Made by a program: the position numbers and the translations under genes. The notes beneath the pieces were generated by a model that saw only the letters and a list, made by a program, of their open reading frames with translations, did not search any database and was not told the DNA's origin. From JBAZOJ01 sp041648755 (GTDB lineage: Bacteria > Planctomycetota > B143-G9): a stretch of 11,954 bases of DNA. This document shows, in pieces, positions 1-5,634 of this stretch (the first letter of the stretch is position 1; every line of letters starts with the position of its first letter). The DNA is taken from positions 1-11,954 of the forward strand of contig JBAZOJ010000098.1 of NCBI GenBank assembly GCA_041648755.1. Reading direction: 5' to 3'.

Positions 1-45
1 GTTTCAACCTCTCTACCGGCTCACGATTCATCAATCCGCATCTCG

Positions 46-131
46 CCCTCCGGAGGCGCGGCGAAGGAGGGTCATCAATCATCATTGCTCGCCGCGCCGC
101 CAGACGCCGGACTACGGACGAATTCATCCGC
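46..131 (+). repeat. Composite dispersed repeat, copy 1
   Basis: It begins with a 28-nt element (46-73) whose ends, CCCTCC and GGAGGG, are complementary and could form a 6-bp stem. The heptads ATCAATC and ATCATTG follow, then a GC-rich tract built from variants of CGCCGGA and ACTACGG, ending in GAATTCATC. The same order of parts recurs at 2365-2447, and the 28-nt element alone recurs at 661-688 and, inverted, at 11427-11454. Confidence 0.75.
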
Positions 132-232
132 CGATGGAAATCCCGATGTTATTGGTGTGAATCCTGAATCGCCAGACGGTGGTAAAGCTCTTGGATCGCT
201 GGCCTCGCAAAATGCCTCTATTCCACTGTCAC

Positions 233-309
233 CCTTCAGGGGGATACTGGGTACGACCTCTGTGGACCTCTGTGACCTCTGTGGTAAGACTCCATCTTCT
301 GGCTCTTCC
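233..309 (+). repeat. Imperfect direct repeat A with tandem ACCTCTGTGG units
   Basis: It starts with CCTTCAGG and is aligned without gaps to 357-380 for its first 24 nt. It then carries three near-identical units (256-265, 266-274, 275-284) where the partner copy has one. The following 25 nt match the partner at about 17 positions. Read on the minus strand this is the ACCACAGAGG-type tandem that often produces spurious reading frames in environmental bacterial genomes. Confidence 0.75.
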
Positions 310-356
310 GCATCCTCTTCCGCCCAGGCGAATCCAACCTCTGCGAACACAGTCGG

Positions 357-410
357 CCTTCAGGCTGATGCTGGGCACGACCTCTGTGGTAATGCTCCGT
401 CTCTTGGCTC
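357..410 (+). repeat. Imperfect direct repeat B, single ACCTCTGTGG unit
   Basis: It is the partner of 233-309: the CCTTCAGG start at 357-364 is at the same 23-nt offset from ACCTCTGTGG (380-389), followed by TAATGCTCC in place of TAAGACTCC. It lacks the two extra tandem units, so the copies differ by unit number as well as by point changes. Confidence 0.7.
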
Positions 411-413
411 CCT

Positions 414-455
414 CCCAATCATCAATCATCAATCCGCATTCATCAATGCTCGCAA
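414..455 (+). repeat. Heptad-periodic tandem tract
   Basis: Six successive 7-nt units in one phase. Two are exact ATCAATC, and the others are variants such as ATCAATG, CGCATTC and CTCGCAA. The same unit family appears at 23-43, 74-94, 2328-2362 and 2393-2455. Confidence 0.75.
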
Positions 456-660
456 GGCCTCCCTTCCCCTTGCCACCCAAAAAGCCCTCCTCGATGACCT
501 CCGCAAAAGAACCGCAGCCGTCCTGGCTCGGGTCCACAGGGACTTCCCTCAATCCCGCCCGATCCGCTGGGGTTCTCAAGACCCATCCTCTCCATTCGAC
601 GAACAAGATGCCGCCGCTCCTGGCTCGGCTTCAGATGGCGTTTGATCAGCGGAACAAAGC

Positions 661-688
661 CCGCCGTAGGCCCGGCGTAGGAGGGGAC
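661..688 (+). repeat. 28-nt dispersed element, diverged copy
   Basis: It is related to the 28-nt elements at 46-73 and 2365-2392, sharing the core GTAGG, then CGGCGTAGGAGGG. The left arm starts CCGCCG instead of CCCTCC, which weakens the terminal stem. A degenerate ACGGACT/ACAGACT tract follows, equivalent to the tail of the composite repeats. Confidence 0.6.
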
Positions 689-787
689 GACAGCCGACGG
701 ACTACAGACTATTCGGTGTGCATTTCCCGCCTCCCCCCGCCCTCTTGATCACGCGTGATTGCTTCAGATGAATGCACGATATAGGGC

Positions 788-816
788 TTGACAATTGCCT
801 CACTCAACATTATACT
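788..816 (+). promoter_or_regulatory. Sigma-70-type promoter for the RCC1 lipoprotein gene
   Basis: The -35 box TTGACA (788-793) is a perfect match. A 17-nt spacer separates it from the -10 box TATACT (811-816), which differs from consensus at one position. Transcription would start near 823, leaving a leader of about 77 nt before the GTG start at 900. It is the strongest promoter-like signal in the window and lies just outside the repeat mosaic. Confidence 0.85.
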
Positions 817-899
817 TTGCGTCCGCACCAATTGCCTTGCCTCAGCGAGTAACGAAGTTCCGATCTTTCGGCAGTTTCTTCTCCTGAAAGGGGGCGCTC

Positions 900-2087
900 G
901 TGAGAGGACGTCTTTTGGCTCTCGGGTGCGTCGTTCTTTGCATCGGTTTGTGCCTTGCCTGTGGCGGAACGGCGAGCATTGCCATTAACCCGGACGTTAT
1001 TTCTGGCGGAGCGTCATCCTTCAAATTGAACGCAGAAGGAAACATCTTGTATTCGTGGGGTGAGAATGGGTACGGTTCGTTGGGACTGGGAGATATCGAT
1101 GATAGAACCACACCCGTCGTCCTGTCCGCACTGTCCGGCCGAAGCGTGAAGTTTCTTGTCGCTGGCGAGGACTGCGGATTTGCCGTTCTTGCGGACAACA
1201 GCGTTTATGCTTGGGGAACGAATGCAGGACAACTCGGTTTTGGAGACTCGACCTACAGGAATACTCCCGAAAGAGTTAGTTCATTTTCTGACCTGACACT
1301 ACTCTCGCTGTCATCAGGCGTGGCTCACACCCTTGCCCTTGGCATGGATCGACATGTGTATACTTGCGGGCAGGGAGGTGTCGGCCAACTCGGGCTTGGC
1401 GATGAAGTCAGCGAGCTTCTATCGCCTCAAGAGGTCCCTGGACTTCCAACCAGCGTTGGCTCTGTAAGCGCGGGCTGGTATGATTGTTACGCTATCTGCA
1501 CTGACGGATCTCTTTGGGCTTGGGGCGCCAACGGCTTTGGCGAACTCGGCATTGGCGACAGCGCCATCAAGTACTCACCAGTGCTTGTACCGACCTTTGC
1601 CCCTTCTGGAGTGGGAGTGACAGCCGTTGCTGGCGGAGAATTCTTTGCGGTGTTCCTCTGCTCAAATGGCTGGGTCTACTCATGCGGAGTCAACGGCGCT
1701 GGCGCTCTCGGCCTTGGTCTCACGCCCGGGAACACTCAGAGACTCACGCCGGAACACGTCACTGGGCTATTGTCGGATCAATTCGTGAAAGCCGTTGCTG
1801 TGGGAGAATATCACACGCTTGCTCTCACCACAGGCGGTCAAGTCTATTCCTGGGGAGGGAACTTCATGGGTCAATTGGGCTTGGGCGACACAACAGAAAG
1901 AAACGTGCCCGTGCTGGTCGAGGCACTGGCGGACAAATTCGTTCTCGCTATCGCGGCAGGGGTCAGCCATTCCTTGGCTCTCTGCTCAGATGGATCCGTA
2001 TACGCCTGGGGAGGTAACAGTTCCGGCCAGCTTGGCCTCGGTGACACAGAAGACCGGGACACCCCTCAGATCGTGACGTTCCCGTAA
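900..2087 (+). CDS. RCC1-repeat beta-propeller lipoprotein
   Basis: A 395-residue exported protein that should fold as a seven-bladed propeller. Seven copies of the RCC1 signature (Y/W-S/A-W-G-x-N-x-x-G-x-L-G-L-G-D) are visible between residues 51 and about 382, spaced about 53 residues apart as in RCC1 blades. Repeats 3 and 5 have Cys in place of the Trp. The start is GTG at 900, supported by a GGGGG ribosome site at 890-894 and by the signal peptide that follows directly. Residues 2-20 are hydrophobic and end LCLAC, so Cys21 is a plausible but non-consensus lipidation site. RCC1 domains bind partner proteins. Bacterial secreted versions are mostly of unknown function, so no specific role is assigned. 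The gene has its own promoter and terminator and is a monocistron. Confidence 0.9.
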   Translation: MRGRLLALGCVVLCIGLCLACGGTASIAINPDVISGGASSFKLNAEGNILYSWGENGYGSLGLGDIDDRTTPVVLSALSGRSVKFLVAGEDCGFAVLADNSVYAWGTNAGQLGFGDSTYRNTPERVSSFSDLTLLSLSSGVAHTLALGMDRHVYTCGQGGVGQLGLGDEVSELLSPQEVPGLPTSVGSVSAGWYDCYAICTDGSLWAWGANGFGELGIGDSAIKYSPVLVPTFAPSGVGVTAVAGGEFFAVFLCSNGWVYSCGVNGAGALGLGLTPGNTQRLTPEHVTGLLSDQFVKAVAVGEYHTLALTTGGQVYSWGGNFMGQLGLGDTTERNVPVLVEALADKFVLAIAAGVSHSLALCSDGSVYAWGGNSSGQLGLGDTEDRDTPQIVTFP

Positions 2088-2114
2088 TTTCCCTTGCACT
2101 GCCGCTACACTTAT

Positions 2115-2144
2115 GAACGCCCCGCCCTCGCGGGGCGTTCTTTT
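2115..2144 (+). terminator. Intrinsic terminator of the RCC1 gene
   Basis: A perfect 11-bp stem (2115-2125 paired with 2130-2140) closes a CCTC loop and is followed at once by TTTT. It lies 27 nt after the stop codon at 2085-2087. Confidence 0.93.
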
Positions 2145-2327
2145 GCCGCTACTCGCTCCGCATTTTCTCAGGCAACTGCCCATCCCCTTTTCTGCCTCCG
2201 CGTCTGTCGCCGCTGTATGCGTCGGTGGATGACCCTGTGGGTGAGACGGTTTTTGCCCGTTCTTGGCTCGACCTCCGGCCTCCAGCCTAACGCCTCCAGC
2301 CTGGCCTCATTGGCTGTTGGCCGCTCT

Positions 2328-2362
2328 CTTATTCCTCATTGTTCATTCCTCATTGTTCATCT
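2328..2362 (+). repeat. Heptad tandem tract of CTCATTG/TTCATTC units
   Basis: Five consecutive in-phase 7-nt units. CTCATTG occurs twice exactly (2335-2341, 2349-2355), alternating with TTCATTC-like units. Apart from a 2-nt slip it runs into the 28-nt element at 2365. Confidence 0.8.
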
Positions 2363-2364
2363 TG

Positions 2365-2455
2365 CCCTCCATAGGCGCGGCGTAGGAGGGTCCTCATTGC
2401 TCGCAACGCCGGACGCCGGACGACGGTCGACGGACGAACTTCATCATTGTTCATT
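2365..2455 (+). repeat. Composite dispersed repeat, copy 2
   Basis: It contains the 28-nt element (2365-2392) with complementary CCCTCC and GGAGGG ends. Nine consecutive heptads in one phase follow (2393-2455), including two exact CGCCGGA units (2407-2413, 2414-2420) and the related CGACGGT and CGACGGA. It has the same module order as 46-131, but the GC-rich heptad block is longer here, so the copies differ in unit number. Confidence 0.78.
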
Positions 2456-2491
2456 TCCGCCCCGCGTCCTTTCTTTCCCCGGTCGCAGCGG

Positions 2492-2497
2492 TATAAT
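2492..2497 (+). promoter_or_regulatory. Candidate -10 box for the operon
   Basis: TATAAT matches the sigma-70 -10 consensus exactly and sits 15 nt before the STAS start codon. No good -35 box lies 16-18 nt upstream (the sequence there is CT-rich). Transcription would begin near 2504, giving a leader of only about 9 nt with the Shine-Dalgarno site at its very 5' end. It may be a real minimal promoter or a chance match. Confidence 0.45.
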
Positions 2498-2503
2498 CAA
2501 GAT

Positions 2504-2508
2504 GGAGG
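2504..2508 (+). promoter_or_regulatory. Ribosome binding site that sets the STAS gene start
   Basis: GGAGG lies 4 nt before ATG 2513. The frame is open further upstream to 2447, but that extension runs through repeat sequence and lacks such a site, so 2513 is preferred. Confidence 0.75.
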
Positions 2509-2512
2509 CCCT

Positions 2513-2803
2513 ATGCTAAGGTGCAAATTCCTCGGAAAAGGCGAAGGCATCGAGCTCATTGGAGTGCTGGACGAGACTACCTGCGGACAGATCGAAAAGC
2601 TGCTGGTCAGCTATAAGACCGGGCAACTTCGGCTGGATATGGCCGGTTTGCAGGAACTGAGGGACGGTGGAATGCGTCCACTAATTCTGGCCTCCAAGCG
2701 GCTCAAAAAGGCTGGAGGCGACCTCGTTCTCGCGAATATCCCGCCACATATCCGGGAATTCCTGCACACGGAAGGCTATGACCTTCTCTTGACCCTTGCT
2801 TAG
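2513..2803 (+). CDS. STAS-domain protein (anti-sigma antagonist-like), no phosphoserine
   Basis: A 96-residue single-domain cytoplasmic protein. It has the STAS/SpoIIAA layout: an N-terminal strand pair (residues 3-20, ending IELIGVLDE), a helix (21-35), the central strand LRLDMAGLQEL (39-49), a loop and helix (RDGGMRPLILASKRLKKAG, 50-68), then a strand and last helix. In classical antagonists the loop reads D-S-S-G and its serine is phosphorylated by an anti-sigma kinase; here it is D-G-G (51-53), so that switch is absent. It may be a constitutive partner-binding STAS or be regulated otherwise. It is the first gene of the operon, followed 8 nt later by the lipoprotein gene. No kinase or phosphatase partner is encoded in the window. 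Confidence 0.8.
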   Translation: MLRCKFLGKGEGIELIGVLDETTCGQIEKLLVSYKTGQLRLDMAGLQELRDGGMRPLILASKRLKKAGGDLVLANIPPHIREFLHTEGYDLLLTLA

Positions 2804-2811
2804 GAGCCACA

Positions 2812-4401
2812 ATGCGTGTTGCTTTTTCCGCTCTGCTCTCCCTCTGCCTTGTGATTGCACTTGTCGGCTGCACCCCAAGGGGCGGCAACCACCCCGATAC
2901 TTCACCCTCCGTAACGCCCCCAACGGCCACCGGGACGCCTGAACCCACTGCCGAGGCAACATCGGTCTCGGTTGAGCGCATGGTCGAATTCAACTACAAA
3001 CCCGAGCAGTTCAACGATTTGTTCATGCAGCATCCCGTCCAGTTCCTTGGCGGAAACAAGATCGCCATGCTGATCCCCGTCCCGCCCGCCTCGGACACGC
3101 CCGACGCGCCCTCCACGGTTCGCCTGGAAGTGCGCAACGGCAAGGAAGTCATCCTGAGCAGGGACCTCGACGCAAACAACTGGAATCTCAGGTGCTCACC
3201 CGACCGCTCGACTCTGAGCTGGCTTACATGGAAGAAAGATGCAGGCAAGGAGTTCTGTGCGCTGGTCTCCATCCCGGTAGAGGGAGGAGAGCAAAAGGAC
3301 ATCTGCGCGTTTCCGACCGATGCGGTTGTAACCGACTACGTATGGGGCGACAAACTGACCGTGTACGCCGTCGCCGCATTTGACGAGAGTTTCACTGACA
3401 TTCGCCTGTACCGGATCGAGTTGGAGAAGCGCGAGCCACTTGAAATGCTTGCATCGAGACAGTTCCCCTACCTTTCGGAACGTGAGGTTCTCCCCATTCC
3501 ACCGCGGGTAACTTACAGCCCGACCGCCAAGCTGGGCTATTTCGACGCTTGCGGCTGCCTCTTTGCATTTTCGGGCGAGAATGGCAAGGGAGGGATATTC
3601 CTTGACGGTGCGGGGCTGTTTTACCTGACAGGCCCGGAGATCTCGGAAAAGGGCGACCGTATGTCGTTTCACACCCTCGCATCGGGCGCTGGATTTGCGG
3701 CATGTTGCGAAATGTCGCTCGCTGATGGAAAGTGTTTCACGTACACCGACCGCAGAATGGGCCTGAAAGAGTTTGCCGCGGATGCGGTGATGACCCGCCA
3801 CAACTTCTATATGGCGCAGAAATACAACACGGATATCGTCTCGACTGGCGGTGGGCTCGTCTCGATAGAGAGCGACAAGGTCGGACAGCAGATTCTCATC
3901 AAGGGCGACAAGGACATCCTGTCTCTTGCGGAATGCGGCGATTCCGCTTTCATCACCATCACACCTCGCGGTTATTCCATTTTCCGGTTATCCAAGCTTC
4001 GCTTCGACGCGGGATTCCCTTCGCAGCGCTGGTACGCCCAGGAGGTAAAGACAGCCGACAAGTATCCCGATTTCACGTCGCCCGAGTCAACAATCCGCAC
4101 ATACCTGGCTTCATTCAGGCGCGGGGATTCCAGCATCTGGTCAGTATGCAGGCGCGACGATGTCCCGGCGAAGTGGGTCAGCGCTGTCGAGGCGCCGGTA
4201 GCCGCGCGCTCACTGAAGCTCATAAGTTGGCTGCGGAACTACAGCTCCTTTACTGCGGTTGCAGGCGGCGAGGAGACGATCTCCCTTGAGGGCACCCTCG
4301 AACTTTGTGGCGCGGTGGTCGGCCGCGATCTGTTCACAATGTCAAAGATGGGCGACATGTGGATCATCGAGACAATCAAGGCCGCAGAGGACCTGAAGTA
4401 G
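2812..4401 (+). CDS. Large lipoprotein, possible beta-propeller plus NTF2-like C-terminus
   Basis: A 529-residue envelope lipoprotein. The signal peptide ends in a canonical lipobox LVGC with Cys20, followed by a Pro/Thr-rich linker to about residue 58. Residues 60-410 are strand-rich, with recurring patterns such as SPDRSTLSWLTW and DYVWGDKLTVYAV that resemble TolB/WD40-like propeller blades; this is a guess at fold only. The C-terminus from about residue 423 starts SPESTIRTYLASFRRGD and ends in strands (GDMWIIETI), the pattern of NTF2-like or DUF4878-like domains often found on bacterial lipoproteins. ATG 2812 is preceded by GGAG (2803-2806), which overlaps the upstream stop codon. The function is unknown; the neighbouring exported peptidase and STN-like protein suggest a shared envelope role. 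Confidence 0.8.
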   Translation: MRVAFSALLSLCLVIALVGCTPRGGNHPDTSPSVTPPTATGTPEPTAEATSVSVERMVEFNYKPEQFNDLFMQHPVQFLGGNKIAMLIPVPPASDTPDAPSTVRLEVRNGKEVILSRDLDANNWNLRCSPDRSTLSWLTWKKDAGKEFCALVSIPVEGGEQKDICAFPTDAVVTDYVWGDKLTVYAVAAFDESFTDIRLYRIELEKREPLEMLASRQFPYLSEREVLPIPPRVTYSPTAKLGYFDACGCLFAFSGENGKGGIFLDGAGLFYLTGPEISEKGDRMSFHTLASGAGFAACCEMSLADGKCFTYTDRRMGLKEFAADAVMTRHNFYMAQKYNTDIVSTGGGLVSIESDKVGQQILIKGDKDILSLAECGDSAFITITPRGYSIFRLSKLRFDAGFPSQRWYAQEVKTADKYPDFTSPESTIRTYLASFRRGDSSIWSVCRRDDVPAKWVSAVEAPVAARSLKLISWLRNYSSFTAVAGGEETISLEGTLELCGAVVGRDLFTMSKMGDMWIIETIKAAEDLK

Positions 4402-4407
4402 CGCCCA

Positions 4408-5634
4408 ATGAGATACGCGTGGGGATCTCTGCCGTCGGCAACCAAGTTGCCTCTCTCGCGCGCGGGCATTTTGCTGGCCGTCCTGCTGCTCACATTGCAG
4501 TTCGCGGGCTGCGTGCCAGCCTCACCATCCCGGTACCTGACCATTCAACCCTACGAAGGAAAGCTGAAGTCCGATCCGCGAGTGGTGGCCTTCCTCAGGA
4601 ACGCTGATTCGCTGTACAAGTCCGCCTGTTCGATGGTCGCCGACCGTTTGACTCTCGATCCCACCGAGATCCATCTCAAGATCGTCGTTTCGGACCTGAC
4701 CACCAAGCCCGAAGAGTACGCTGATGCTATCGTCTTCGCGTCGGCGAGACTGGATCCCGACGCGAAAGGCGTGATTATCGAGTTCTACTCCGAGCCCCTT
4801 GCCCTGGACCTGTTCGATCCCAGAAAACTTATGGCCCATGAACTCGTGCATGCGACGTGCAGGCACTTCTTTGGCGGGCTCTATGACCAACAGCCCCCGT
4901 GGCTCAAGGAGGGGCTCGCGGTGTACTGCTCGGACCAGGGTGAGGAACGCATCAAGACAATGCTCGCCTACTACACCGCGGGAGCCGGATTCGACACCTT
5001 GGTGAACGGCCTCGGCGGAGACCATACATTCAAGGACTATGCCGAAGACTATCTGGCCATCCGGATGCTCGCCAACACTTTCAGCGACAGGGATTTCGCT
5101 GGATTCATTCGGGAACTGGCGGCATCGTCAGTCGAAAGCACCCTCCTGAAGTACCTGGACCAGAAGCCCGAGGCATTTGAAACAAGTGTCCGGGAGTTCG
5201 CCCTGGCCTTTCTGAGCCGTGAGTACGGAGCCCAGACCGAGAGCTTCCACAAGTTCATCGCCGCGTTGGGCGCAGGGCATGTTGATTCGGCAGCGCGCGA
5301 ACTCGCTGCTGCCCGGTCGAAAGGGCTTTCCGACTACTGGGAGGGCGAAGCGCGGTTCAGACTCGCCGTCGCACTTGTCATTGCGGAACGCTATGGTGAG
5401 GCCATCGATTACCTGGAGCAACTGAAGTCACGATACTCGCGTTCAACCATAAACGCCACACACGCTGACTACTACATCGCCCGGTGCTTTGCCGCGCAAG
5501 CGCGCTATAATGAAGCGGAAGGCGAAATAGACCGTTACATCCTCTGTTCGCCATTTTCGAAAATGCTGCGCGGACCGGCACTGGAGCTGAAGATGAACCT
5601 GGAGCGCCGCAGGCTGAACTCGGGAACCAATTGA
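4408..5634 (+). CDS. Peptidase MA-type zinc metallopeptidase lipoprotein with TPR-like C-terminus
   Basis: A 408-residue exported protein. A hydrophobic stretch (residues 19-33) ends FAGC, giving lipid-anchored Cys35. The zinc site is HELVH at 144-148, and the third ligand is probably Glu168 in PPWLKEGLAVY. This 20-residue spacing and the 'PPWL-EG-A-Y' sequence are typical of the gluzincin peptidase-MA-like family. The active-site residues are all present, so it should be catalytic. Residues 290-400 form helical pairs with TPR spacing (ARFRLAVALVIAERYGEAI, then ADYYIARCFAAQARYNEAE), probably for protein binding. The gene starts 6 nt after the lipoprotein stop and its own stop overlaps the next start by 1 nt. 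The substrate is unknown; an envelope protein, perhaps a neighbour's product, is possible. Confidence 0.87.
   Translation: MRYAWGSLPSATKLPLSRAGILLAVLLLTLQFAGCVPASPSRYLTIQPYEGKLKSDPRVVAFLRNADSLYKSACSMVADRLTLDPTEIHLKIVVSDLTTKPEEYADAIVFASARLDPDAKGVIIEFYSEPLALDLFDPRKLMAHELVHATCRHFFGGLYDQQPPWLKEGLAVYCSDQGEERIKTMLAYYTAGAGFDTLVNGLGGDHTFKDYAEDYLAIRMLANTFSDRDFAGFIRELAASSVESTLLKYLDQKPEAFETSVREFALAFLSREYGAQTESFHKFIAALGAGHVDSAARELAAARSKGLSDYWEGEARFRLAVALVIAERYGEAIDYLEQLKSRYSRSTINATHADYYIARCFAAQARYNEAEGEIDRYILCSPFSKMLRGPALELKMNLERRRLNSGTN

Larger units (their letters stand above)
1..787. other. Repeat-rich intergenic region, no convincing gene
   Basis: The stretch is made of short repeated modules described separately: heptad tracts, a 28-nt hairpin-capable element, an imperfect duplication and a tandem of ACCTCTGTGG units. 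Open frames of up to about 190 codons exist on both strands (for example 85-645 on +), but they run through the repeats, overlap one another, are low in complexity and match no family I recognise. Residues encoded at about 460-640 on the + strand look somewhat more protein-like and could be a decayed gene fragment, but this is weak. I see no RNA gene. Confidence 0.7.
2145..2491. other. Repeat-rich intergenic region before the operon
   Basis: No credible gene lies between the RCC1 terminator and the STAS gene. The region holds a GC-rich CCTCC/GGCC segment (2271-2287, which matches the reverse complement of 11463-11479 at 16 of 17 positions), a heptad tract (2328-2362) and composite repeat copy 2 (2365-2455). 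A + strand open frame here (2094-2519) passes through the terminator and the repeats and is not a gene. Confidence 0.75.

Noticed and set aside
414..455. Possible CRISPR array
   Set aside because: The units are only 7 nt and contiguous, with no spacers of 25-40 nt, and no cas genes are present.
85..645. A 186-codon + strand open frame, with overlapping frames at 179-748 (+) and 229-606 (-)
   Set aside because: They run through tandem and dispersed repeats, are Ser/Pro/Ala-rich with no family pattern, compete with one another, and have no convincing start signal.
823..899. Possible riboswitch or structured leader of the RCC1 gene
   Set aside because: Only a 4-bp hairpin (CCGA/TCGG) and weak pairing near the ribosome site are visible; no known riboswitch core was recognised.
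2094..2519. A 141-codon + strand open frame after the RCC1 gene
   Set aside because: It spans the intrinsic terminator and the heptad repeats and ends inside the start of the STAS gene.
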